Shown here: positions 35,367 through 44,775 of the stretch, one piece after another
Position numbering within the stretch: the stretch's first letter is position 1
Layout of the letters: each line of letters begins with the position of its first letter
Source: Shinella lacus
GTDB taxonomy: Bacteria; Pseudomonadota; Alphaproteobacteria; Rhizobiales; Rhizobiaceae
DNA: 64,000 nt
Direction of reading: 5' to 3'
Assembly (NCBI RefSeq): GCF_010994755.1
Contig: NZ_WHSB02000001.1
Location: 434,001 to 498,000, forward strand
Translations under genes and position numbers: made by a program
Notes under the pieces: model-generated
The model's input: only the letters and a program-made list of their open reading frames with translations
Told to the model about the DNA's origin: nothing
Databases searched by the model: none

Positions 35367-37064
35367 TCAGGCCTCCTGGTAGCCGTAATGTTTCTGGGCG
35401 GCCGCCTTGGAGACGTAGCCCTCGCGGACATCCTCTGCGACCGCTGCCGGATCGCGCTTTGCCGGTTCGCCGTAACCGCCACCGCCCGGGGTGACGAGCC
35501 GCACGCGGTCGCCGCGGCGGATCGAGACGTTGGAATAGCGGCTGGTCGAGGCCTTGCCGTAGGCTTCGCGCATCGTCTGCCAGTCCTCGCGGCCGTTCTT
35601 CATGACCAGCGTCGCGCCGACGCCGCCTTCCGTGCCGCCGTTGAGGCCCCAGGGGGCGAGCAGGTGGCGGTCGGTCATCTGCGAGCAGATGATCTCGTCG
35701 TTGAGGCACAGCATCTGCTTGGAATAACCGACCCCGCCGCGGTACTCGCCGGCACCGCCGGCATCGACGTTGAAGGCAAGGCTTTCGATGCGCCAGGGGA
35801 AGCGCGTCTCGTAGACTTCGACCGGCGTGATGCGGCAATTGCCGTTGATCGAGTCGACACCGTCATTGCCATCCGCGAAGGCACGGCCGCCCCAGCCGAC
35901 AGCTTCTAGGTCGTAGCAGGCGAAATATTCGCCCGTATCCGCATCGACGCCGCCGAAGACGAAGTTGCAGTGCGTCGCCCCTTCCGCCGCCATGACGCGG
36001 TTCGGAATGGCCGGCGCCATGGCGCCGAGGATGGTGCCGACGATGCGCGGATGCGTCTCGGTGTTGCCGCCGACTTCCGGTGCCGGGAAATCCACGTTGA
36101 CGATGGTGCCGGGTGGCGCCATCACGCGGATCGGCCGGAAGCAGCCGGAATTGCGCGGGATCGTCGGGTCGGTCATGTGCAGCACGGCATTGTAGGCGGC
36201 CGAGGTGGCGACGCCCAACGTCGCGTTGATCGGGCCTGAGGCCTGCGGCGAGGAACCATGATAGTCGACGATGATCTCGCCGCCGCGCTTGTGCACTTCG
36301 ACGGCGACAGTATAGGTGCGGTCGGCGTCGATGCCGTCGCTCTCGATCGTGTCGGAGAAGGCGTAGATGCCGTCCGGGATCAGTTCCAGTTCGGCGCGCA
36401 TGCGGCGCTCCGAATAGAGCAGCAGGTCGTTGACGGTCTCCTTGATCTTCTCCTTGCCGTATTTCTTGTAGATCTGCGTCATCTGCTTTTCGCCGAGATC
36501 GACGGCGGCGATGAGGGCGCGAAGGTCGCCATAGTTGACGCGCGGCGTGCGCACATTGGCGAGAAGCAGCTTCCAGACCTCGATATTGTCCTTTCCGCGC
36601 TTCTTGATCTTCACCGGCGGAATGCGAAGGCCTTCCTGGAAGATTTCCGTCGCCTCACCGCAGAAGCCACCCGGCGCCATGCCGCCGACTTCGGCGATAT
36701 GGCCGATCGCCACCGCAAAGCCCATGATCTCGCCATCCACGAAGATCGGCTTGAAGAAGGTGTGCTCCGGCGTGTGCAGGCCGCCGCGATAGGGGTCGTT
36801 GTGGAGGATAACGTCACCCTCCTCGATCTCGTCGATCGGGATTTCCTTAAGGCACGACTTGACGAGCAGCGGCATGCCGCCGATCTGCGCCGGGCAATAG
36901 TCGGCGACGGCGATCATGTCGCCGTTCATGTCCGCGAGGCCGCAGGTGAAGTCGAGCGCCTCGTTGAAGATCGTCGAATAGGACGTCTTCATCAGCACGA
37001 TCCCCATCTCCTTGCAGAGAGAGACCATGCTGGATTCCAGGATGTTCATCGTAACGAAGTCCAT
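35367..37064 (-). CDS. hyuB: Hydantoinase/oxoprolinase B subunit (HyuB/OplB family)
   Basis: 565 residues, the family length. N-terminal VTMNILESSMVSLCKEMGIVLMKTSYS and SCLKEIPIDEIEEGDVILHNDPYRGGLHTPEHTFF, then AVAIGHIAEVGGMAPGG, YHGSSPQASGPINATLG and PEVGGNTETHPRIV; the C-terminal GEYRGGVGYSKQM is also typical. With the A subunit it performs ATP-dependent hydrolysis of a cyclic amide (hydantoin, 5-oxoproline or lactam). It starts 11 bases after the A-subunit stop. The neighbouring GabT/GabD favours a lactam that opens to an omega-amino acid. Confidence 0.9.
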   Translation of the reverse strand: MDFVTMNILESSMVSLCKEMGIVLMKTSYSTIFNEALDFTCGLADMNGDMIAVADYCPAQIGGMPLLVKSCLKEIPIDEIEEGDVILHNDPYRGGLHTPEHTFFKPIFVDGEIMGFAVAIGHIAEVGGMAPGGFCGEATEIFQEGLRIPPVKIKKRGKDNIEVWKLLLANVRTPRVNYGDLRALIAAVDLGEKQMTQIYKKYGKEKIKETVNDLLLYSERRMRAELELIPDGIYAFSDTIESDGIDADRTYTVAVEVHKRGGEIIVDYHGSSPQASGPINATLGVATSAAYNAVLHMTDPTIPRNSGCFRPIRVMAPPGTIVNVDFPAPEVGGNTETHPRIVGTILGAMAPAIPNRVMAAEGATHCNFVFGGVDADTGEYFACYDLEAVGWGGRAFADGNDGVDSINGNCRITPVEVYETRFPWRIESLAFNVDAGGAGEYRGGVGYSKQMLCLNDEIICSQMTDRHLLAPWGLNGGTEGGVGATLVMKNGREDWQTMREAYGKASTSRYSNVSIRRGDRVRLVTPGGGGYGEPAKRDPAAVAEDVREGYVSKAAAQKHYGYQEA

Positions 37065-37075
37065 GACGGTACTCC

Positions 37076-39106
37076 TCAGGCCGAAATGATCAGGTTGCCG
37101 AGCCGGTCGACGCGAAGCGTCTGTTGCGGCTGCAGGATGGTGACGGAGGCGTTTTCTTCGACAATGGCCGGACCGGTGACGGTCTGCCCCTGCTTGAAGG
37201 TGCCGCGGTCGTAGGTCTTCACCTCGTGCCAGCCGTCCTCGAAGCGCACCTTGCGGCTACCGGAAGAGGCAGGCGTACCCTCGCCCTTTTCGAGCTCCCG
37301 CATCTGCGGCTTTTCGGAAACGGCAACGGCCACGACCTTGAGATTGACCGTCTCGATGGTCTCACCGGGAATGGAGAAGCCGAAGCGGTTCTGGTGCTCC
37401 TCATGGAAGCGCTCCCAGAGGCTTGCGATGGTTTCTTCCGTGAACTGGTTGGCCGGGAAGCTCAGTTCCAGCTCGTGGTTCTGGCCGAAATAGCGCGCCT
37501 CGATAGAACGGTAGATCTCCACCTTCTGCTGGTAACCCTGCGAGACCAGCTCGGCGATGGCGCCATCCACCAGCTCCGTCATCGCCGCCGTGGCGCGGGC
37601 ACCGTCGAAATATTTCGAGATCTGCTGCACGGTACGGTGCCGGTCGACGCGGGCATCCGTCATGATGAAGCCGAAGGCGGAGAACTGGCCGGGATAGTTC
37701 GGTACGATACCCTGCGGAATGCCGGAAATATCCATCAGGTCGCAGATATGCACCGGACCTGCACCGCCCGAGGCGACGAGCGAGAAGTCGCGCGGATCGA
37801 GCCCGCGCTGGAGCAGGACGGCACGCAGCGCGCCGAGCATGTTGTTGTTGGCGATCTGCACCATGGCGAAGGCCGCCGCATCGACTTCAAGGCCGAGCTG
37901 GTCGGCAATCTTCTTCACCGCACGATGCGCCGCCTCGGCGTCGAGCTTCATCTTGCCGCCGAGAAAGTAGTCGGGGTTGATGCGGCCGAGCACGACGTTC
38001 GCATCGGTCACGGTAGCATTCTCGCCGCCGCGGCCATAGCAGGCCGGACCCGGTGCGGCACCGGCCGATTGCGGGCCCATGCGCAGCATACCGCCCTTGT
38101 CGATCCAGGCAATCGAGCCGCCGCCGGCGCCGATCGTGTGGATGTCGATCATCGGGATCTGGATCGGCAGGCCCCATTCGATCTCGAAGCTGGTCGTCAC
38201 ATGCTCCATGCCGTCGACGACGGTCGAGCAATCGGTAGAGGTGCCGCCCATGTCGAAGGTGACGAGGTTCTTGATGCCGGTCAGTTCGGAAAGAACGCGG
38301 GTTGCGACGACCGCGCCGGTCGGGCCGGACAGCGTCATCTGCACCGGCGCTTCAGCCGCACCCTTCAGCGTCGATTCACCACCGTTCGACTTGATCACGC
38401 CAATGCGGTCGCCGATGCCGATGGCGTCAAGGCGCTTCTGCATACGGTGGAAATTGTCGGAGACGATGGGCTTCAGGTAGGCGTCGGCGATGGTGGTGGA
38501 GGCGCGGTCGTATTCCTTCCACTTCGGCAGGACCTCGTAGGAAATCGAGATCGGCATGCCGGGCAGCTCTTCCGCAAGGATATTGCGAATGCGCTGCTCG
38601 TGGCTCGGGTCGATATAGGAGAACAGCGTGCAGACGGCGATCGCCTCGATCGTGCCGTCGGCCTTGATCGTCGCGGCAAGCTCGCGCACGGCCGCCTCGT
38701 CGAGCGCCGTGACCAGCTCGCCCTTGGCGCTGAAACGGCCACCGATCTCATAGGTGTCGGCGCGCTTCATCAGCGGCTTGGTCTTGATCCAGGTGATGTC
38801 GTAGTGGCTGCGGCGGTCACCGCGCTGGATGAAGGGAACATCGCGAAAGCCGGTGGTCGTGACATAGGCCACCTTGGCGCCACGACGCGTCAGGAGCGCA
38901 TTGGTCGCAATCGTCGTGCCGAGACGGATCTTGTCGACGCTGGCAACATCCTCCACCTGACCGAGGCCCTGGAGCACGCCTTCGATCGGTTCGGAGGGCG
39001 TCGTCAGGTTCTTCCAGTTCTCGATGGTGCCGGTCGCCGCATCGTAGGAAACGAAGTCGGTGAACGTTCCCCCAATATCGATGCCGATGATTTTTCTGTC
39101 AGGCAT
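37076..39106 (-). CDS. hyuA: Hydantoinase/oxoprolinase A subunit (HyuA/OplA family)
   Basis: 676 residues. The N-terminus has the ASKHA-type ATP site IGIDIGGTFTDFVSYD. Family blocks follow: GTTIATNALLTRRGAKVAYVTT, EYDRASTTIADAYLKPIV, SNGGESTLKGAAEAP, TFDMGGTSTDCS and a C-terminal GPAIVEENASVTILQP. It phosphorylates or activates the cyclic amide at ATP cost for hydrolysis with the B subunit. ATG 39106 follows GAGGGAACA; the in-frame ATG at 39124 lacks a ribosome site. It begins 26 bases after the GntR gene in the same operon. Confidence 0.9.
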   Translation of the reverse strand: MPDRKIIGIDIGGTFTDFVSYDAATGTIENWKNLTTPSEPIEGVLQGLGQVEDVASVDKIRLGTTIATNALLTRRGAKVAYVTTTGFRDVPFIQRGDRRSHYDITWIKTKPLMKRADTYEIGGRFSAKGELVTALDEAAVRELAATIKADGTIEAIAVCTLFSYIDPSHEQRIRNILAEELPGMPISISYEVLPKWKEYDRASTTIADAYLKPIVSDNFHRMQKRLDAIGIGDRIGVIKSNGGESTLKGAAEAPVQMTLSGPTGAVVATRVLSELTGIKNLVTFDMGGTSTDCSTVVDGMEHVTTSFEIEWGLPIQIPMIDIHTIGAGGGSIAWIDKGGMLRMGPQSAGAAPGPACYGRGGENATVTDANVVLGRINPDYFLGGKMKLDAEAAHRAVKKIADQLGLEVDAAAFAMVQIANNNMLGALRAVLLQRGLDPRDFSLVASGGAGPVHICDLMDISGIPQGIVPNYPGQFSAFGFIMTDARVDRHRTVQQISKYFDGARATAAMTELVDGAIAELVSQGYQQKVEIYRSIEARYFGQNHELELSFPANQFTEETIASLWERFHEEHQNRFGFSIPGETIETVNLKVVAVAVSEKPQMRELEKGEGTPASSGSRKVRFEDGWHEVKTYDRGTFKQGQTVTGPAIVEENASVTILQPQQTLRVDRLGNLIISA

Positions 39107-39132
39107 TGTTCCCTCTTTTCTCATGGATAGGG

Positions 39133-39837
39133 TCAGGACGAGCGGGGTTTTTCCCGCTCGTAAGCTTCAAGCAGGTGGCGCCAGGAATCGCGGATGTGAT
39201 CGCGGATGGCGTCCATCGCCTTTTCGGGGTTGCGGGTGCGCAGCGCCTCGACGACCGGCCAGTGGTCGACGGCGGCCGCCATCTGGCTCTCGAACTGGCG
39301 CTCGGCCATGGTGATGAGCATCTGCACTTCCGCCTGGATGTTGGTGAAGGCGTGCAGCGTCTGGCGGTTCTTCGAGAGCCGGCAGATTTCGAGGTGGAAG
39401 GCGAGGTCGTTTTCGACCAGCGCGATCTCGTCATTGGCATTGGCGGCCGCGACCATCGCATCGACGAAACCGGCAATGCGCTCGATGTCGGCGTCGGTCA
39501 TCTGCGGCAGCGCCTGCTCGACGGCGAAGCGCTCGACCACGACGCGGAACGAGAAGATCTCGTCGATATCGCTGTGCAGGAAGGTGCGAACGAAGGTGCC
39601 CTTGCGGGGAACCGCGACGAGCAGGCCGCGCTCCTCGAGCCGGCGGATCGCCTCGCGGATGGGGTTGCGGCTGATGCCGAGCTGGCGCGCCAGTTCCGCC
39701 TCGTTGATGCGCTGGCCGGGCTGGAGCCGGCCGAAGATCAGTTCGCGCACGAGAAAGGTCGAAACCTGGTCAGACAGCATCCGGTGGTCGATGATGCCAA
39801 TCGGCTCGTCGGTATTGAAGAGTAGATTGTTAGCCAT
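39133..39837 (-). CDS. GntR family regulator, FCD (FadR) subfamily
   Basis: 234 residues. The winged helix-turn-helix (about 20-85) has LIFGRLQPGQRINEAELARQLGISRNPIREAIRRLEERGLL. The C-terminal FCD effector domain has the helical metal-binding pattern FRVVVERFAVEQALPQM, ENDLAFHLEICRLS and the late H-x3-H region. It lies inside the transport/hydrolase operon, its ATG overlapping the permease stop by 8 bases, so it likely represses this operon and responds to a carboxylate intermediate. Candidate operators are at 43911-43968. Confidence 0.92.
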   Translation of the reverse strand: MANNLLFNTDEPIGIIDHRMLSDQVSTFLVRELIFGRLQPGQRINEAELARQLGISRNPIREAIRRLEERGLLVAVPRKGTFVRTFLHSDIDEIFSFRVVVERFAVEQALPQMTDADIERIAGFVDAMVAAANANDEIALVENDLAFHLEICRLSKNRQTLHAFTNIQAEVQMLITMAERQFESQMAAAVDHWPVVEALRTRNPEKAMDAIRDHIRDSWRHLLEAYEREKPRSS

Positions 39838-40888
39838 TGATGAGCCCTTTCTCGCGATGTTCCTGCTCCGGCAGGGTCATTTCTCGCCCTGCCATGATTC
39901 CGTCTTTGCGGAAGACCAGTATCAACAGCATAAAGGCCGCGATGATAAGCTCCTGCGTGCCCGCCGGCAGCGACCACTGCTCGCCGCCGATCGAAATCCC
40001 GCCTTCAAGCCGGCGGAAGATATCGACCATCGCCGTGATGACGACGACGCCGACCACAGCACCCGCAAGACTGCCCATGCCGCCGACGATGAGCATGGCG
40101 AGCGCCAGGAAGGTGAAGCTCAGGAAGAAACTGTTGATCGACACCGTGCCGAGGTAGTGCGCCTGAAGCACCCCGCCGAGGCCGACCATGAAGCCCGAGA
40201 GCGTGAAGGCGATCAGCCGCGACCAGTAGAGCGAGATGCCCGACGCCGCCGCCGCGACCTCGTCTTCGCGTGTTGCGCGGATCGCCAGCCCAAAGGCTGA
40301 GACCTGGTAGAGATAGGCGACGACGATGGCGACAACGGCGCAGCCGAGCGCCAGCCAGGCCGTCACATAGGTCGGCAGGCCGACGATCGAGGCGGAACCC
40401 ATCGTGACGCTGTCCCAGTTGGAATAGACGACGTTCAAGATGAACAGCACGGCGAGCGTGGAGATCGAGGCCGCAAGGCCGGTGAGCCGCATGATGACGA
40501 GGCCGGTGAGGAAGGCGGCACCGCCAGCGAGCAGCACCGAGACCACGGCCGACGGCAGGAGCGGAATGCTCTGGTCGCGCAGGAACGGCGGCAGGCCGGA
40601 CATGGTGATCGGCTTCAGCATCTCGCAGCAGGTCTGCCAGGCGGAAGCGTAGGCGGCGATCGCCATGAAGGTGGCATGGCCGAAGGAGATGATGCCGGAA
40701 TTGCCGACGAAGACGTAGAGCCCGACAACGATGACGATGCTGATCAGCATTTCGATGACGGTGCGCTGGATGGAGAGGCCGCCGAACTGGCCTGTCACCA
40801 CCACGATAATCGCAAGCGGTATGACGAGGGCGAGCACCGGAAACCAGAAGCGGCCGATCGTTGCGAAGGACATGGTATCGCTCTTCAT
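39830..40888 (-). CDS. Branched-chain-type ABC permease (LivM)
   Basis: 352 residues, about ten membrane segments. LivM landmarks: GNSGIISFGHATFMAIAAYASAW, SAFGLAIRATREDEVAAAASGISLYWSRLIAFTLSG and MLIVGGMGSLAGAVVG. ATG 40888 overlaps the TAA of the LivH gene (TAATG). The longer upstream open frame belongs to a different reading of the LivH gene and is not used. It forms the import channel with LivH; substrate inferred to be the cyclic amide or related amide handled by HyuA/B. Confidence 0.9.
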   Translation of the reverse strand: MKSDTMSFATIGRFWFPVLALVIPLAIIVVVTGQFGGLSIQRTVIEMLISIVIVVGLYVFVGNSGIISFGHATFMAIAAYASAWQTCCEMLKPITMSGLPPFLRDQSIPLLPSAVVSVLLAGGAAFLTGLVIMRLTGLAASISTLAVLFILNVVYSNWDSVTMGSASIVGLPTYVTAWLALGCAVVAIVVAYLYQVSAFGLAIRATREDEVAAAASGISLYWSRLIAFTLSGFMVGLGGVLQAHYLGTVSINSFFLSFTFLALAMLIVGGMGSLAGAVVGVVVITAMVDIFRRLEGGISIGGEQWSLPAGTQELIIAAFMLLILVFRKDGIMAGREMTLPEQEHREKGLING

Positions 40889-41802
40889 TATACGCGCTCC
40901 TTCGCGGCGCTGGTGACGATCAGGCCCTGCGGGCGCACGAGGAGGATCAGGATGACCATCATGAACACGCCGGCATCGCGGAAGGGTCGCAGGTCCGCCG
41001 GCAGGTAGGTTTGCAGAAGCACGCTGGCGACGCCGACGAGGAACCCGCCAAGTGCCGCGCCCGGCAGCGAGCCCATGCCGCCGATGACGGTGGCGAAGAA
41101 GGCGTAGACGACGGGCATCAGGCCCATGCGCAGGTCGAGCGTGCCGGTCTGGATGGTCAGCAGCAGCGAGACCGCACCGCCGAGCAGGCCCGAGATGGCG
41201 AAGGCGAGCGCGATGACCCGGTTTGCCGGCATGCCGAGCAGGCGGGCCATCTGGAAGTTTTCGGCCGCCGCCCGCATCTGGATGCCGAGCGGCGTCTTCT
41301 TGAGGAAGAGCACCAGGGCGACCAGCAAGCCGGCGGTGACGACCATGGTGAGGAGCTGCACGCCCGGAACCCGCACGCCGCCGATCTCCACTGCATTTGC
41401 CAGCCCCTGCCCGATGCCGACCGATTTCGGCCGGCCGGTATGGATGAGCATGACGAGGTTTTGCAGGAAATAGCTGACGGCGAAGGAGGAGATCAGCAGC
41501 GTCGACGGATTGGAGTTGCGCAGCGGCCGGAAGGCGACGCGCTCGGTCAGCAGCGCCAGCACGACGACCACGAACAGCACGCCGCCGATCATCAGGGCCG
41601 CGGGCAGCGCGCCCAGAAGCAGCGGCGGCGTGACGCTCGCGGTCGGCACGACCAGCGCATAGGCGCCGATGGTGATGTAATCGGCCTGCGCGAAATTGAC
41701 GAGCCGCATGACGCCGAAGACGAGGCCGATCGCCAGCGCGACGAGGGCGTAGAGGCTGCCCAGCGCGATGGCATCGACGAGAACTTGAACGATGTTGGCC
41801 AT
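40888..41802 (-). CDS. Branched-chain-type ABC permease (LivH)
   Basis: 304 residues, eight to nine membrane segments. LivH landmarks: MVDAIALGSLYALVALAIGLVFGVMRLVNFAQAD near the N-terminus, PLGIQMRAAAENFQMARLLGM, and MPVVYAFFATVIGGMGSLPGAALGG. It starts 12 bases after the LivG stop and is coupled to LivM by a one-base overlap. Confidence 0.91.
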   Translation of the reverse strand: MANIVQVLVDAIALGSLYALVALAIGLVFGVMRLVNFAQADYITIGAYALVVPTASVTPPLLLGALPAALMIGGVLFVVVVLALLTERVAFRPLRNSNPSTLLISSFAVSYFLQNLVMLIHTGRPKSVGIGQGLANAVEIGGVRVPGVQLLTMVVTAGLLVALVLFLKKTPLGIQMRAAAENFQMARLLGMPANRVIALAFAISGLLGGAVSLLLTIQTGTLDLRMGLMPVVYAFFATVIGGMGSLPGAALGGFLVGVASVLLQTYLPADLRPFRDAGVFMMVILILLVRPQGLIVTSAAKERV

Positions 41803-41814
41803 GGCGTCCGGTTC

Positions 41815-42570
41815 CTAGATCGCAAGGGTGCTGTCGGTCGCCTTCTCGCCGAGATAGGCGCGGCGGACGGCGGGGTTTTTCTGGATGTCCTGCGGCGAGC
41901 CCTCGGCAAGACTCTGGCCGCCGTCGAGCACATGGATGCGCTGGCAGACGCCCATGATCACTTTCATATTGTGTTCGATCAGCAGCACGCCGCAGCCGAA
42001 GCGGGCCGGCAGCTCGGAAATCACCTCCATCAGTGCCTCGCATTCGGCGTCGTTCATGCCGGAGGCCGGCTCGTCGAGCAGCGCGAAGGACGGCTGCAAG
42101 GCGAGCGCCCGGGCGATGCTGACACGCCGCTCGTCGCCATAGGACAGGCTGTCGCAGCGGTGATCGGCCTTTCTCTCCAGCCCCATCCAGCGCAGGATAT
42201 CGAGCGCCCGCTCGCGGGCCTCCCGGCGCGAAAGCCCGCTGCCGATGGCGGCGACGGAAAGGTTCTGCTCCACCGTCATCGCCCGGAAGAGACGGGCGGC
42301 CTGAAAGCTGCGGCCGACGCCGGCCTGGGCGATTTTGCGCGCCGTGAGCCGCGAGACATCGATGCCGTCGAGGCTGATGCTGCCGCTGGTCGGGCGCTGG
42401 AAGCCGCTCAGCACATTGACCATGGTCGTCTTGCCGGCGCCGTTCGGGCCGATCAGGCCGAGCACTTCGCCGCGCCAGATCTCCAGGTCGACCCCGCTCA
42501 AGGCCCGGATGCCGCCGAAGGCGACGGCGACGCCGCGGGCTTCCAGCCTTTGTTTTTGTGGACGTGACAT
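41815..42570 (-). CDS. Branched-chain-type ABC ATPase (LivG)
   Basis: 251 residues. Walker A GPNGAGKTTMVNVLSG, signature LSYGDERRVSIARAL, Walker B FALLDEPASGM, and the LivG-type tail VLLIEHNMKVIMGVCQRIHVLD and VRRAYLGEKA. It drives transport with LivF, which is encoded separately on the other strand at 44024. It begins 92 bases after the binding-protein gene, downstream of a stable hairpin. Confidence 0.92.
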   Translation of the reverse strand: MSRPQKQRLEARGVAVAFGGIRALSGVDLEIWRGEVLGLIGPNGAGKTTMVNVLSGFQRPTSGSISLDGIDVSRLTARKIAQAGVGRSFQAARLFRAMTVEQNLSVAAIGSGLSRREARERALDILRWMGLERKADHRCDSLSYGDERRVSIARALALQPSFALLDEPASGMNDAECEALMEVISELPARFGCGVLLIEHNMKVIMGVCQRIHVLDGGQSLAEGSPQDIQKNPAVRRAYLGEKATDSTLAI

Positions 42571-42624
42571 ATCGGACGAGACCTAACCGTAAGCTCGACT
42601 AAGGGGATTTCGGAAGCGTTGAGC

Positions 42625-42656
42625 CCCGTCGGCCGCACCGCCATGCGGCCGACGGG
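42625..42656 (-). repeat. Stable hairpin after the binding-protein gene
   Basis: CCCGTCGGCCGC (42625-42636) pairs perfectly with 42645-42656 around an 8-base loop, starting 6 bases after the binding-protein stop. No U-run follows. Position and strength fit the common element that protects the binding-protein mRNA end and reduces downstream ATPase/permease expression. Confidence 0.55.
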
Positions 42657-42662
42657 CGGCGG

Positions 42663-43859
42663 TCACTGACCGACGCGGAACAGGAGCTTCACATCCGGCT
42701 TGAACGAGTTCCGGTAGACTTCCACGGCGCGGAAGGAGTCGTTCTCGACCTTCATGATCAGCCAGGGCCGGTCGACCTGGATATGAAGCTGATCGGTGAA
42801 GGAGGTCGGGCCGGCGGTGAACGGCTGGTCCTTGAAGGTGTTCATGACGCCGACCACAGCTTCGGAGTCCGTCGTTTTGGCTTGTTCGACCGCATAGGCC
42901 CACTGTTCGACGAGGCTGTAGCCGAGCACCGAATAGGAGGAGACCGGCGGCTCGCCGTAGCGTGCCTTGTGGCTTTCGAGGAACGTGTTCATCTCCGGCC
43001 GCGGGTCATCGCCATAGAGCGACATGAAGGCGGGCAGATAAAAATCCTTGAGGCCGGGCACGGCGTTCAGCCAGTAGTTGTCGACCATCGCGGTGTTGGC
43101 GAGGATCGGCAGGTCGATGCCGGCGGCGCGAAGCTGGCGCACGGCGGACGCCCCGCCCGGCGTGAAGGAGCAGACGAAGACCGCGTCCGGCTGCGTCGCC
43201 AGGCCCTTGAGGCGGGTGATCTGCGAGGCGATCGACGGGTCGTCGTTCTTGAACGTGTCGTTGCCGAGGATCGTCTCCTCGCCGCCGCCCGCCGCCCAGG
43301 CCGCGCGAAAACCGGCGCAGGCCGACTTGTTGTATTCGATCGTCAGGTCTTCCAGCACGTAGACCGACTTGAGGTTCATCTTCTTCTGGCCGTATTCGGC
43401 AATGGCGATGCCTTCCGACTGCGCCGCACTGTTGGCGGTGAAGGCGAGCGGGCCGACGCCCTGCACGCCCATCTTCGGATCGGCCGCGCACAGGCTGAAG
43501 GCGATCTTCCCGGCCTGCTTGGCGGCAAGCGCCGCCGGCGCGCCGAAATCGTAGTCGCAGGAGACGACCAGCATGTCGACGCCGCCATCGACGAGCTGCG
43601 CGCCGACGCTCGCGGCGCGGGCCTGCTCGGTCTTGGTGTCCATGACGGAATATTCGATCTGGCGACCCAAGAGGCCGCCGGCCTTGTTGATCTCCTCGAT
43701 CTTCATGACGGCCGCCTTGAAGGGCGCGCTGTCGTAGTTCGAAAGCCAGCCGGATTCCGCGATGGCGAAGCCGATCTTGATCGGCTCTTCGGCCTGAACG
43801 CTGGTCACCGGCAACAGGAGGGCGATTGCGGCCGAGGCGGCCACAGCAACAGATTTCAT
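42663..43859 (-). CDS. Branched-chain-type substrate-binding protein
   Basis: 398 residues. A signal peptide (MKSVAVAASAAIALLLPVTSVQA) precedes a type I periplasmic binding fold: PIKIGFAIAESGWLSNYDSAPFKAAVMKIEEINKAGGLLGRQIEYSVMDTKTEQARAASVGAQLV. This Leu/amide-type family (AmiC, LivK, UrtA) binds amino acids, amides or urea. ATG 43859 follows AAGGGGAACGACG. It is the first gene of the minus-strand operon ending at 31623. The ligand is not deducible, but an amide or lactam matches the downstream enzymes. Confidence 0.91.
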   Translation of the reverse strand: MKSVAVAASAAIALLLPVTSVQAEEPIKIGFAIAESGWLSNYDSAPFKAAVMKIEEINKAGGLLGRQIEYSVMDTKTEQARAASVGAQLVDGGVDMLVVSCDYDFGAPAALAAKQAGKIAFSLCAADPKMGVQGVGPLAFTANSAAQSEGIAIAEYGQKKMNLKSVYVLEDLTIEYNKSACAGFRAAWAAGGGEETILGNDTFKNDDPSIASQITRLKGLATQPDAVFVCSFTPGGASAVRQLRAAGIDLPILANTAMVDNYWLNAVPGLKDFYLPAFMSLYGDDPRPEMNTFLESHKARYGEPPVSSYSVLGYSLVEQWAYAVEQAKTTDSEAVVGVMNTFKDQPFTAGPTSFTDQLHIQVDRPWLIMKVENDSFRAVEVYRNSFKPDVKLLFRVGQ

Positions 43860-43910
43860 CGTCGTTCCCCTTTGGCGATGAACGATGCACCGCCATAATT
43901 TTTGCACATA

Positions 43911-43968
43911 GTCCTCTGTGGACAGAAGACAGAATGCGGGTTAGATTTTTTTTGTCAACGGCAAAAAA
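43911..43968. promoter_or_regulatory. Candidate GntR operator region between binding-protein and livF genes
   Basis: The 164-base divergent gap holds two dyads. One is GTCC-N5-GGAC at 43911-43923. The other is a long near-palindrome of T6GTC, 3 bases, GGCA6 at 43948-43968. Either could be the site of the FCD-type GntR encoded in the operon and regulate both directions at once. Seen by eye; no promoter boxes assigned with confidence. Confidence 0.4.
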
Positions 43969-44023
43969 CGGTGAGCCTTTCCGATTTCGATCGACGGCCT
44001 CAACCGCGCTAAAGGGGAACGAC

Positions 44024-44752
<729 letters not shown>

Positions 44753-44775
44753 TCGGCCAGGCAGGGGCGGGACAG

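Noticed and set aside
37124-39130. Long + strand frame opposite the hydantoinase A gene
   Set aside because: Antisense shadow of a gene with clear ATPase motifs; no start signal.
40889-42043. N-terminal extension of the LivM frame
   Set aside because: It would overlap all of LivH in another frame; the ATG at 40888 gives the normal LivM length and family start.
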